Numbered from the stretch's first letter, positions 13,170 to 24,083 are shown. The stretch: DNA of 64,000 bases from Toxonevra muliebris (GCA_963691655.1 OY829328.1:4058204-4122203); one strand, 5' to 3'. Notes: a model not told the origin generated them from the sequence alone. Numbers and translations: made by a program.

Positions 13170-13426
13170 ATGAAAAGGCATAACACCAATGCCCATACGT
13201 GTGTGCAACTGTTGGGTTGATATTTAACTGTGGTGAGTACATCGGCATGGCATGAAGGGCAACAGATGCGTGTCGGTTCACTTGAAATAGGAATCGAAGT
13301 TGTGGGTGCTGTCGTGTGTATGATCACGGTGGATTGCTGTTGAGGTGGCGGTTGATAGTATGAGGCTGGTGTAAAACCAGGTTGTGGTGGTGCTTCAGTG
13401 TATGGTGGTGGCTTAGGGTAAGACAT
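13170..13426 (-). CDS. LITAF first exon B (PPxY-containing N-terminal half)
   Basis: The exon starts at ATG 13426 (the codon at 13432 that extends the frame is GTG) and ends at CAT before donor GTAGGT. It encodes 85 complete codons: MSYPKPPPYTEA, a Pro/Gln-rich stretch with PGFTPASYYQPPP also present in exon A, then CPSCHADVLTTVKYQP and a Trp/Leu/Cys hydrophobic start. It is clearly a duplicate of exon A. No second-half LITAF exon lies between it and exon A, so it probably splices over exon A to 6955. A separate gene that has lost its second exon is the alternative. A PPxY motif sits at residues 7-10. Confidence 0.78.
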
Positions 13427-14089
13427 TTTCACTATCTTTTTCTGTTTTTCTTAAAAATGAGAACCAACAAACAAACAAACGAAAAAAAAAGAAAACAGCG
13501 AAACACTTGACTTGAAGTCTTGACTAGAAGCGTACTGAAAGCGTAAAATTTAATACGTTTAGCGTAGCGAACACTTTAGAAGATGCAATTGAACTAAATT
13601 GAATATAAAGTGTGCTTTACATTTTTCATTGATGTTGTATAGGTGTAGGCAGGTGATAGTTTAACTGAGTGTGTGGTGAGTTTTTGGTTTGTTATGGTGG
13701 AATCAGAACTACATATATTCTTATCTAATCAGATAGGTGCACTTTGCAGCTAATATACAAAAAACAATTTGTATTTACGATATTTATGAAGATATTTCTA
13801 TTAAATAATACATATATTGAGCTGAGGCTTCTACAACACTTTGTTTTTAGAACTTTACAGCCGAGAAATATATAAATATAAAGCTAACTAACTATACCAA
13901 TATCAATCATGATTGAGTTTTGCGGTTTGTGTATTCATATTCGATTGCGCATATGAATCATGAACCTTACGACTATTGTTCTACATTTCAACACTTCTCA
14001 TTTTAATTTTATTTCATATACATCATTCATTTATTTATTATTATTTTTGCTTTGTTATGTTTTGAAAAAATAAAGAATGTTAAACTCAC
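13427..14089. other. Gap between LITAF first exons B and C
   Basis: No gene is seen, and a specific look for a minus-strand YCxxC exon found none. It probably holds the promoter of exon B and intron sequence of C and D transcripts. TATA-like AT runs are too common here to call. Confidence 0.45.
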
Positions 14090-14361
14090 ATGAAGCAAAA
14101 TAAACTGCTGGCGCAGCATAAATTTGTCTGCGTTAGCTCATATGTGACCACAGTTTCAATATTTTGCATGCAGGATGGACAAATTATTTGCATTGGGCAT
14201 GGACCCAGTGGTGGTGCTTGATAGGAAGATGCGAGATGAAGGTTTTGGGGGTTGCGATATGTAAACGAAGGTACAAATGATCTTGTTGCGATGCCGAGGG
14301 ATGCACTATTTTCTAATGGTGGAGGTTCCAAGTTTGGCTGAGGTGGTCGATTTTTCGACAT
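14090..14361 (-). CDS. LITAF first exon C (no PPxY)
   Basis: ATG 14361 opens MSKNRPPQPNLEPPPLENS. A Ser/Ala/Pro-rich linker leads to PCPMQIICPSCMQNIETVVT, then a Cys-rich hydrophobic start (LCCASSLFCF), cut by donor GTGAGT after CAT. There are 90 complete codons and phase 2, exactly as in exons A, B and D. Unlike A and B it has no PPxY motif, and its linker is not similar to theirs. No partner second exon lies nearby; the shared exon at 6853-6955 is the only candidate seen. Confidence 0.76.
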
Positions 14362-14658
14362 TTTTAATATGTTTCTGTTCAGTTTTCAATGTATAAAGTT
14401 TTCAATTTGATGCACACACATAGCTGATTACACAGGACCCCAGTCGGAAATGTTTTCCGCGGGTTAACGAAAGTCAGCGTCAGCGTCCTAGAAACGCTGA
14501 TATCGACGCTATTAAATACGTTTTTGTTGTTAATAATGTGGGATGTGCCCGGTAAGACATACAGACTTTGGAAAGTCGTAAGCCGCGTTTTTCATATATA
14601 AAGTATTTCTGTGCCCGAACTTGTACACACACATACAGTAACAAAATTTGGTACTCAC

Positions 14659-14797
14659 ATGAAACAGCATAAACAAAGAGCGACCAAATGAGTCATCATA
14701 TTTGCTTCATAACGTACTTGGGTAGTTATGTTTGCTCCGCAGGATGGACATACCATACGCGTTGGCTCTGGACCTGGTCCTAAAATAAATGGCATTT
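14659..14797 (-). CDS. LITAF first exon D (short, canonical LITAF)
   Basis: This exon is too short for a simple open-frame scan. After acceptor CTCTTAG it begins AA-ATG (ATG at 14795) and encodes MPFILGPGPEPTRMVCPSCG, then ANITTQVRYEANMMTHLVAL, then CLCCF, ending at CAT before donor GTGAGT. Joined to 6955-6853 it gives a 79-residue protein that is almost a bare LITAF domain, with the family's typical GP.P..+.CPSC entry. The preceding exon appears to end at 15386 and is non-coding. A competing acceptor (TTTTAG before GACCAGG) would put the exon out of frame with the ATG in that upstream exon. Confidence 0.75.
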
Positions 14798-15102
14798 CTA
14801 AGAGCAATAATTTTGTTTTATTATTTTAATATATAAATTTTATATTTTTTATGTCTATTTCTTCATGATGTAAACTATTATTTTTTTTTTTTTAATTTCC
14901 CATAAAATGATAGATAACATCGTAATTTTTCGGAAAAAAATATTTTTGTTTCAAAATTTGAACACAGAATTGCCAATGTCGACGTTGGTTGTTATCAACA
15001 ATTTAGGGCTTTTAACGAAGTCAGTGAATAAGTTGGTTGTGTTTAGAAAAAACTAGAGATGTTTTAAACCACATGTTTCATAGCCTATGTGTTCCATAGC
15101 TT

Positions 15103-15315
15103 AAGGGGCACATACACTATACAACTTGGTGCTATAACTTGGTATGATACACGTTCCCACAAATTATACATCCGGAGAAAAAATTATTAATGTTTAATTT
15201 CTACCCCACATATTGTACAACCAGAAGATTGGTGTGTGAACATCTCATGCATAGCACACGTTTCATCGCACCACACCAAGTTGTAGCACCAAGTTGTATA
15301 GTTTATGGGACCCTT
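15103..15315. mobile_element. Short inverted-repeat element (MITE-like)
   Basis: The arms at 15103-15155 and about 15257-15315 are inverse complements over roughly 50 bp with mismatches (core CTATACAACTTGGTGCTA). The element is about 213 bp with about 100 bp of centre and no coding capacity. It lies in the presumed first intron of the exon D transcript. Superfamily not assigned. Confidence 0.7.
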
Positions 15316-15385
15316 TAGACTAGTCTACAAGCTTGTATTCAAACTTACACACATACACTTAAAATAAAAAGATGTTGCTACTCAC

Positions 15386-15450
15386 CAGAAAGCTGCCATG
15401 TTATACTTAGGATCACGGGATTGTACTCGTTTATCTTTTCCCCTATTTAC
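15386..15450 (-). other. Candidate non-coding first exon of LITAF transcript D
   Basis: The sequence ATGGCAGCTTTCTG is followed by a strong donor GTGAGT (15385-15380). Splicing to 14797 would end the little frame at once (M-A-A-F-stop), one base before the ATG that opens exon D. It is therefore read as leader with a four-codon upstream frame. The exon's 5' boundary is not visible; 15450 is a nominal limit. Confidence 0.4.
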
Positions 15451-16209
15451 AAATCAGCTAATATCGATACCTTCCCGGCAGAGTATCGTAACCAATAAAA
15501 ACGTAATTTTACAGGAAACGCAAAAAAACGTCTTGCAATCAAGTAGTTCAGATAGTTTTGGATATTAAACTAGAAAATGCTTTGAAAAAGGAAAAGTGTA
15601 ATGGGTGTTACGTTCTATTTCATATTCGATTATTATTTATGGTAACTGTCTACGATAGTAAAGAAAAGTCTCTCAGAGGGTTTTTTTTTTATCGAAAACT
15701 TGTAATTTATTTTTAATTAAAGGCAAATAAATAAAAATATAAACGAGAATTAAAAATTTCGCACTAGTTAATAACTTAAATGAAATCCAATATTTTAAAA
15801 TAGCCAAAAAAAGAATCAAGATTAAAGCTGAAATGCCAGAAAAATAAGTTATTTTTCCTTCGCATCTTCTTGATTTATCTCAGACAAAGCATCGGATGTT
15901 AGAGTATGAGGAAGGCCCAAATATCCCTCTCGGAAAGCTTGTGGGATAATATTTTTGATGGACAGTTTTATTAAATCATTAAAATGTCTACAGAAAACGA
16001 TGAACAATTTTATGCAAAGAGCTCATTCGATCAAGCATGAAAAATGCGAAAATGGTTCCGATTTTCTTGAGGTAATGCCAAAAAAAGAAATTATTGAACA
16101 TTGCTTAGTTGCTTATACCCATTAATACTCTGAATAAAATTTTGTGTTTCATCTATGGTAGAATATAAAACTGATGTAAATATTTTTGATGATAGGATTA
16201 CTACTACTA
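15451..16209. other. Between the LITAF minus block and the mariner region; no gene
   Basis: AT-rich with no supported gene. It should contain the upstream region of the rightmost LITAF first exon. Confidence 0.45.
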
Positions 16210-16572
16210 CAGTGGACGCTCGGAATTCTTAAGTTCGACAATCTTAATTGTCCAGAAAAATCTTAAGATTTGACTTAAGTTTTCTGAAAAGTTTGGAATT
16301 AATTTTAGTTCGATTTTTCTTCTCGTTTTTGGTGCTTTTACTTAATAAAATGCTACTCTGTACAATGTATGTATTTCTAAAATATTGGACGCCTATAATT
16401 ACTTAAAACGACTATGAAGTTTAGAAAAATAATTAATAAATCCAACGGCTATGTATCATTACAATGAAAAGGTGCATTACTTGAAAAAAGTTGAATTTAA
16501 AAACCGTCGAAAAATTGTAAGAATTCGGAATTCTTAAAAAGCCCAAATACAAACTACTTAAGAATTCCACTG
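16210..16572. mobile_element. Non-autonomous DNA transposon with CAGTGG ends
   Basis: The left end CAGTGGACGCTCGGAATTCTTAAGT is matched by an inverse copy ending CTTAAGAATTCCACTG. An inner inverted block (GAATTCTTAAG type) recurs. About 363 bp, non-coding. CAGTG-type ends with a TA at the left flank suggest the Tc1/mariner/pogo group; the right flank does not keep an obvious TA, so this is tentative. Confidence 0.65.
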
Positions 16573-16575
16573 CAT

Positions 16576-16672
16576 TATAGCACAACTATGGTCATGGAAG
16601 GCCTAGACCGAGATTTCCGCATCCATTCACGTTATGTGAGTTATTTTTATACACGAATGGAAGGGAACTACA
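16576..16672. repeat. Dispersed repeat unit, copy 3
   Basis: Contains GGCCTAGACCGAG, GCATCCATTCACGTTATGTG and TACACGAATGGAAGGGAAC. It abuts the 16210-16572 element, and the same unit lies inside the 4319-5274 element and at 9484. Confidence 0.55.
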
Positions 16673-16799
16673 TTCCCTGTGTGCCGCCTAAACGCGCGGT
16701 TAAGCGAGAATATTTCTGCTGTTGTTGGCTGAAGACCCAAACCTCTCGATTCCTTGCCGTACACAAGGAGTTACCCTTTCTCTGACTTTTTGTGGCCTC

Positions 16800-17136
16800 A
16801 ATTAAATGAAATGGACTTGGACGTGCTGTTGGAACCGGCATGGCGCAACATATCACACAGCGGGAGTTACATTGGAGTTGCTGCATGAAAAGTTCCCGTT
16901 ATTTCCCGAAGAGGCGAAGTGGAATGGCCACCAAGTACATGCGATTTAACGCCTTTAGACTTTTTTCAGGGCTTACGTTAAGTTGCCACAAAAATTGACC
17001 AACTGGAGAACAACATCATTCAAACTATTGGTGAGATCCAGTCTGACTTATTCAACAGAGGCATACGAAATTGGACCTCTCGAATGGAGTCCTGTAATCG
17101 ACGCCAAGGAGGCCATTTTTATTCAATTTTAAAGTT
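16800..17136 (+). pseudogene. Mariner-type transposase fossil (C-terminal part)
   Basis: Frame-shifted segments resemble the C-terminal half of mariner (Tc1/mariner, D-D34D) transposases. First RHGATYHTAGVTLELLHEKF, the QDGA.CHTA block with its catalytic Asp changed to His; then in another frame EWPPSTCDLTPLDFF with the final catalytic Asp kept; then an IGEIQSDLFNRGI-like block and a C-terminal RRQGGHFYSIL. At least one frameshift and a stop after LDFFQGLR break it. No N-terminal half or terminal repeats were found, so it is a dead fragment. Confidence 0.75.
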
Positions 17137-18425
17137 CAGACATGCTTAATGAAAAACCCTTTATAAAACGGTAAGGAACAAAGAAAGAATTTTATTGTAA
17201 TCAACAGTATGAGGTTAGTATTTTTTTGGGTATCAGTTACAATAAAATGGTTTCCACTTTTTTTTCCTTAAATAATAAAGTTTTAAAAATTGTTTTCTTT
17301 AAAGACTTGGAAAATAGTATACGCAATTCAAAAATGCAATAAAAACCATTTTTTGAAAATGCTGGTTATAATCAGTGCTGTCGAAGGCACTCCGATCGGA
17401 GTATTGGAACTTCGCTCAAATTTCAATCCTCCTGTCCTCCCCAATGGGGAAAAAATCCTCCTGTTTCATGTTCTGGTATTTTGGGGTTGTATGCAAAATA
17501 AACGTAAATCGAACTAAATGTTTTCTGTCTGGTTATTTTCGTTTAGTTTATTTCTGTGAAATATTTGTTACTAGGACTAGCTCTGTTTTATTTGTCATTG
17601 GGTTACTGTCAAAATTCTTAAGTTCGCGTTCCTTTTCTGGACGTTTTTGTTGTAGTTTTTGACAATTGAAATCAATAGCAGAAAAATCGCGTTTTGCATA
17701 TTTAATAAATACCAATAATTTGCTTGTTGACTGCAGCTGGTAATGGTTGGTGAGGAAATGTTACAAAAAATTATGCCTCCGATTGGGTCCTTTCGATTGA
17801 GCTCTACAAAATGGGATTGGCGTTATTTTACTGGCTTATCAAATAAAAATTTCTGCTCCAATTAACAATTGCACATTTAGCGTTGATTCCGGTTCAATAA
17901 ACTTTAGCAAGGCATATTCAATAAATGGATAGCATATCAGATAGGCTTCCCTCTATTGAAGAAAAGAGGAGGTTTTTGATTCATTGTGGTAATTTGTTAT
18001 TTGTAGAGTATTTTCAGTGGCAACACTAAATGAATTGAACTAAATTTCATTTTTGACTTTCTAGTCCAGTTTCTATCAAACTGTTGCAATTGTTTTGGTT
18101 TGTGAATTGAATAAAGTTTTGGAAAAGTCAATACCAATAATAAAAGCTTAAAGTTTCTCCTTACATAATTTGTCGTTAATTTCAACACCATGAAGTTGAG
18201 TGCAAAGTTGACAAACAATCAATTCACTCGAGTTCCAAAAAAAAGAAAAAAGATGTAATTGTTAAAATTTTAACAATAACTTTGGTTTATTGATTTGGAT
18301 TTTCAATTTTTTTTTGTTTGCATTGCAATTTAAAGCATCAGTTGTAATTCCAATAAACGCTGGTAACAGTTGAATTCCGCGGATCATACAATTTAATTTA
18401 ACATAAGAGATTCATTAAACTGAAA
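17137..18425. other. Intergenic before the plus-strand LITAF cluster
   Basis: Short frames at 17290-17660 overlap each other in different phases and match nothing recognisable. A TCCTCCTGTCCTCC patch near 17430 is unplaced. The last few hundred bases should contain the promoter of the gene at 18426. Confidence 0.45.
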
Positions 18426-18893
18426 ATGTGCGACGAAAAAAATATGATCGAAATCAATTTAAACGAGTCCAGTGAAGTAATGGAAAAACTGAAAACAACG
18501 AATTATTTTGGGAACCTTCGATTTGCCAAATCGAATATTAAGGAATTTCCATATGCTCATTATAAGAATGAATTCGAGTTAAAAAACAATTCCAGGAGTG
18601 CACCAAAGTCTGTTAGTTGCCTGAACCAATTGTATTGCCCCGAATGCAATCAAAGATTGGAGACAAAACACCAGAAAACTTACGAGAAATTCAAACTCTT
18701 CTATTGGTAACAATTTCATTAATATAGATATTTGAATTAGAGTTCACATATATACCAAGTATATTCTTTATATGCATTTAATTTTAGCTGCTTATCAATA
18801 TTTCACCTTGGTTGCCTGAAAAGTTCCGTAAATTGCAATGAAATTTATTGTGATCAGTGTGGCAGCAAATTAGGCTACTGGAAACACTTTTGA
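18426..18893 (+). CDS. LITAF-domain protein, type alpha (2 exons)
   Basis: Exons 18426-18706 and 18788-18893 give 128 residues. The N-terminus (MIEINLNESSEVMEKL, then an FPY motif) resembles the genes at 22535 and 26748. LITAF half 1 is YCPECNQRLETKHQK; half 2 is CCLSIFHLGC, then IYCDQCGSKLGYWKHF. Donor TG|GTAACA, acceptor TTTTAG before 18788, intron 81 nt, phase 2 at the same domain position as in the other family members. The first part of the hydrophobic segment (YEKFKLFYC) is more polar than usual, so its membrane anchoring may be weak. AATAAA at 19071. Confidence 0.85.
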
Positions 18894-20508
18894 CCTTCTG
18901 ATGAGCGTGCAATTGATTGATTTATATGTGGGCCTGAAATGAGCAATGGAATGGCATGGAAGTTAAGCTAAGTTAAGTTAAGTAAACTTAATACTTTTGT
19001 AAATATTAAGCAAATATATTTTTAAAAATCAAGTTTCGACTCCAAACCTATTACAGTAAAAGTGAAAACAAATAAAAAATTTTACCTTAGTCATTCAGTT
19101 GATTTATTTTTAAGCAAAAATATGTGTCAAGTGATCATACAGTGGTAACATTATTTATTTTTTCAATAGTTAGGCGAGATTCAAGTGATGTGGTATAGGC
19201 AAAAAATTTAGGTAGGTATGCCAATTTCTTTTTATTTGAATACTATTTTTTAAATGTAAAATTAAATGAATTTGTAAACAAAATCTCACTACTACAATTA
19301 TATTAACCTAATGCCACTTATAGCCAGAAGTCAAAATTCGATGGGAAAAATTTGGCAACTTTCGATGAAGTTAACATATAAAATCAAATAATACTTGTAT
19401 GTCTATCTGTTTGTTACAGTATCAGGCATACATTTTTAGATTGTTTTATCAAAAAAAACTGATTTAAATGTTGGTAAAGCTCAGTGAAAGAATCACTCAG
19501 AGCTTTCTGAATTATAATGGCTACCAAAACTCCAGATGTAAAATTGCATATTTTTAAGCCAATGGGACGCTCACTAAACTAACTGAAATTTTTTTTAAAT
19601 CCTGGCACGACCCTGTTAGATTTTAGGTTACTGCTTTTTGATGTATAAACATAGCGTCGCTATGATCATTATACTATGATGTTTGAATTTTTATATCCCT
19701 AATTATCTTATGAACAGCAAAAACAAAACTTCCGGTGCTAAAATATTTTTGATGTGTAAACATTTTAGCTCACGGTATGGGCAAAATTTCAAATGTGTAA
19801 AATGTAAGAATAACTGTATCGTAAGATGTAAGATAACTGTAACGTCCAGTTCCCTTCTCGCTCGCACTACAGCGCGGCATGACTGTGCTACTCTAAACAA
19901 CAAAGAGAAGAGAAGAAGAGAGGGAGAAACTAAAATACGAGCGGAGTTTGTTTGTTTATGTTTCGATCAATTTACTCACACATATATGTACATACGAAAA
20001 CAAAATGTGTGTGTACATTTATTCGTGGCAGAATTATTTGTTGGTGTTAAACGTGTGGAGATCGACTATACCATACAAGCAGAGAAGTCGCCGTAGCAAA
20101 CACAAGCGTTTGATAGGTTTTGAATTCGGTTAGTTAGATTGGATTAAAATTAAATATTTTTTAAAATATAAAATCAATACAAAATGATAAGTAATAAGGA
20201 ATCTAGGTTTTAATAAATGTATAAGCAAAATGTAGTGATAATGGATAGCAAATCACGGCATTATAAAAATTTTGCTTTGTACATTAACATTAGAAAGGCA
20301 ACACTTTTTTGATCTATGTAAATAGCAAAAATGTTAAACAGAAAAAATAAAACTTATTTATTATAAAATCACTTATTTACTTCAAAAAAAAGTACATTGT
20401 TTCTTATTTTTATTAAATGCAGTTAAGGCAAATTTCTTTGCGGTGCTTTTAAAAAGACTAGTCACCCCTGTTGCCTTTCTAAAGTTAAATGCGGGAAACA
20501 CTTATCCT
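18894..20508. other. Intergenic, nothing recognised
   Basis: AT-rich. The longest frame (19683-20096, plus) contains a CVKCKNNC stretch but no hydrophobic segment or LITAF-like ending, and I judge it chance. A short purine-rich tract lies near 19905-19935. Confidence 0.45.
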
Positions 20509-20578
20509 CGCCTGATAATTGATTTGGCGTATGTGTGTACAAATTCATATACCTGTACGCCAAATCAATTCTCAGGCG
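20509..20578. repeat. 70-bp near-perfect hairpin
   Basis: The arms 20509-20531 (CGCCTGATAATTGATTTGGC then GTA) and 20556-20578 are inverse complements with one mismatch in 23, separated by 24 bases. The size and loop are like an animal pre-miRNA or the core of a small foldback element. It is an isolated intergenic structure. Confidence 0.7.
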
Positions 20579-22534
20579 ACGTTATGTAAACTTTTCACAT
20601 CTAATAAAATTTCTAATCGACAGGAAAAAAAACTTAAAGCGCGGAAAAAAGATGCAATTACAGCTGCGTATATGCGAACATATCGTGCCCGATGCATTGA
20701 GTAAAAGAAAAATAATGCAACTACGATTTGGTGCAATTGCAAACTATTTTTGCGATATGGAATAAAAATTAGCATTTGCAATGATGCAAGTCCATTTGCA
20801 ATTTATAGTGAATTGGGCTATTATATATAAAAGATAATGATATCCAATAAATTTTTAAGCCTATAAAAGAATTATTTTAATTTGAACTAATTGCCTAAGC
20901 ATATAGATTATACTTTAAATCCCTATATATGGCTATTCATATGTGAGCTTATGTATATGGCATTCAGTTGGCTTAACTGTTTACACATCAAATATCTTGC
21001 GTGCCTTGCACACATCCATTGTTTTTTTTTATTCGTATCGATATAAAAATTCAATATGATTAATACGAAATATTAAGGAAGTCGGAACCCTGTTCCCCTT
21101 GGCTACGACCCTCTATTACTTTATTTACTCATAAAAGAAACAAGCATACTTTTGGGTTGCAATCTCTACATTTCACAGGGTGGTACGAAAGCTTGACAGC
21201 CATAACATTACTTTATTTAAATACATATAGTTTGCAAACCACTTTATTTACAGCAAAATATCAAAATAATAAAAACACTGCATACTTTTAGGGTTATTTT
21301 TCAATAAAAAACAGTATTTTTATGCAATAAAACATCTGTCAAATTCTCACATCGCCTGAGGTTTGAAATATGGTTTAAGTATAATTTTTTGGAAGGTGGT
21401 TTTGAAAATCAACAAAAAAAGTAAACTCAATTATTTTGCATTGAAATGAAAAATGCATCTAGATATGATAACAAACTTGATGTAAAATTATAACTTCGCA
21501 GGTCCTTATATATTATTAAGAGGCTACAGCTGTTCAAACTTTTATAAAAAAAAACATAAGGAGTAATAATCAAAATTCAACAAAACTGCATGTTTTCTAT
21601 ATTTCGATTTCTTGAACTTGTAATAGCTTCAAAAATGCTGTGTTAATTTCATTAAAAAGCTCTTTTAATTAGTCTGTAAGAACTGCATACTTATAGACTA
21701 AGTAAATAAATAACTAAGTGATACTTGAAAATATATGTCATTTAAAAATATATACGCAGTTAAACACTGATGTAATCACGAGGCCCACCACTCATTTTAG
21801 TTTTTTTTTATCGTTTTCGCGTTTCCTACTGACTATTTAGGCCTAAGTTTATCTTACTTTGACAGGATTATGCCTATTGTCAAACAGCAAACTCCAAACT
21901 CTAGGATAGTGATGGTCGAACTTGTACTTTAATGCTAAAAGTGTTTTATGATCTTTAAACCACTAGGATGATTTAGTGGCAGCGTACTAGGGTCGCGTCT
22001 CCAAAGTCGAGACGCCAACTTCACACCAAGTAAAAAATTTACTAATAATAAATTATAGTAATATTGAATTTACCTATTTACCTTATGACTATGATTACTA
22101 GTCATAATTTAAAAAAATATTTTTTTTTATGTTAATTAAATACTTCAAATGAACATTTTAAGAGTCGATGCGTGAACCTTTAGACTTTCTTTTTTACCGA
22201 CTAAATATTGAGAAGAAGCCCCTAAAATTGCAAAAATTGACGAGCACAATTGGGTACACCTACCACATTTTCTTATGAACGTTACAAACAAATCATCAAA
22301 TTTGAGACATAAATTATTTGAATTTAGTTGCCTAATTTTAATTTCTGCCACTGTGCGCATCTCTCTCTAAATGATTCTGTTCATTTTCTTAGATTGCTGC
22401 TTATTTTTTTAGTTTGTTGTGCTCACTCAATAAAAACACAAACAGTTTTTAGTCTAAATTTTGCAGTAAAATAAAAAGGTTGAACAATTCAGTGAGTTTC
22501 TATATTAAAATTCGGACAAAAAATTATAGCAAAA
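20579..22534. other. Intergenic upstream of the gene at 22535
   Basis: No gene seen. A TCAGT initiator-like site lies at 22489-22493, about 40 bp before the ATG of the next gene; it is weak evidence for its start site. Confidence 0.4.
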
Positions 22535-23067
22535 ATGATTGAAGTTAATTTAAACGCTCCCAATACACCGGAGGAGCGTCAAATGAACATCGCCGGTAAT
22601 GTGCGTTTGGGTAGTGGTAGTGAAAAATTGGTACCATTCATGGATTACGTTGAGGATTTTGATGAGTGGACAGAGGCACAGAAGCAATCGGAAACTTCAT
22701 GGGCTCCCACTGTACTGAAAGATGCTGGTAAGCCATACTTACGTTTCTATGATGTCGGACCTACTACCTATCAGATTTACTGTCCACTATGTAAAAATCG
22801 CGCTGACACCGAGAGAGTAATTTTAAGTGGCAAATTGGGACATTTAAGCTGTATACTTTCTCTCTTTTCATGGTAACTATAAGTTTAAAAAGTAAAAAAA
22901 AAATTTATAGTTTCATTGCTTAAAACTTGTGTTCTCTATTGTATAGTTGCTTCCCGATTTTTGGATTATCATTTATATATTTTTGCCTCCAGGATCGCTG
23001 GAAGAGCAAGCGTCTCTTTTGCAATAAATGTGGAGGCCATTTGGGATTCTATGTTCGCCCAACATAA
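22535..23067 (+). CDS. LITAF-domain protein, type alpha (2 exons)
   Basis: Exons 22535-22872 and 22947-23067 give 152 residues, with a 74-nt intron of phase 2 (TG|GTAACT). A long N-terminal extension of about 88 residues has MIEVNLNAPNTPEERQMNI, a VPFMDYVEDF segment, then YLRFYDVGPTTYQIYCPLC leading into the zinc domain. The hydrophobic segment is LSCILSLFSC-CFPIFGLSFIYFC; half 2 is LFCNKCGGHLGFYVRPT. The extension is shared with the genes at 26748 and, weakly, 18426. Likely an endosomal or other membrane-associated zinc protein by family; its specific role is unknown. AATAAA at 23136. Confidence 0.9.
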
Positions 23068-23376
23068 ACAGATCATGAATTAAATTCGTTAAAACCATGC
23101 GGAAACATATGAAGTGTGAAATTATTATGATTTTGAATAAATATATTTAATTTTTTTATTACGATAAATAAGATTGAACCAAGGAACTTTCATACCGAAT
23201 TATAAAACATTAATCACTGAGCTACGAAAAATTTACTTACTTCGATAATATCATACATATTCCATGATATGATCAAAAATTCTTGTTATACATATTGTCA
23301 ATTTGTTTCATAATCAAAATATATATGTATATATACTTACATATATATAAAATATTTATATATGAATATATATATA

Positions 23377-23709
23377 TTAGGGTGGCATGAAATTTTTTTT
23401 CTCAGGACCACCTGGGGAAATTAGTATCTGATGTCAGTATTATGTGGGTAGATTTTTTTTTTTTTTAGTTTAGGCCAACTTTTAAGGATGACATTATCAA
23501 GTTGAAGTTGACATAGTTTTTTTTGTTTTGATCGAATCGGGCAGATGTTTTCATTCCAATTTATTCAAGGTTATATCCAGGTTAACCTTGTTTTTCTTCC
23601 ACGTGGCCAACTTCAACTCGATAGTGCTAATCTTAAAAATTGACTAAATTCAAAAACCTCCACTAACCTTCTCTTATGGTCCTGAAAAAATCATTCAGTC
23701 CACCCTAAT
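23377..23709. mobile_element. Palindromic MITE with TTAGGGTGG ends
   Basis: The ends are TTAGGGTGG and CCACCCTAA. Almost the whole element folds back: outer arms carry TTCTCAGGACCA / TGGTCCTGAA and inner arms carry CAAGTTGAAGTTG / CAACTTCAACTCG. About 333 bp, non-coding, and inserted in a (TA)n-rich stretch, so the target duplication is hidden by the flanking repeats. Confidence 0.75.
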
Positions 23710-24083
23710 GTATATATATGCATATATCTCAAATACACATAATAACAAGAAATTCAGTTTGGTCAAACCCGAATATTATATTACCTTACACTTGCTATTT
23801 GCTTAACAGATCCATCAACCACTTATCTCTAGAATCACAAAATTCGTTAAGTATCAGCTCAACTTAAACAAGAATGTAATGCAAATAACTTCTGTCATTA
23901 TCACTTATGATCATATATTTTGACTGAAACACGCAATGTACTTAGGCAAACCTAAAATTGCATTTATTTTTAATTGATTGATCTCCTTGTCATTTGAGCA
24001 TTGTTATCCACTTATGACTTCTGCCTTTTATAGTTTCGTAATGCTTCAGATTTCCCTTTAGAGTTATATATGGCTTTTTATGC

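Noticed and set aside
13427..13432. Start of exon B at 13432
   Set aside because: The codon there is GTG; the first ATG is 13426 and aligns with the start of exon A.
19683..20096. 137-codon frame with a CVKCKNNC stretch
   Set aside because: No hydrophobic segment, no second zinc pair of LITAF type and repetitive C-terminal part.
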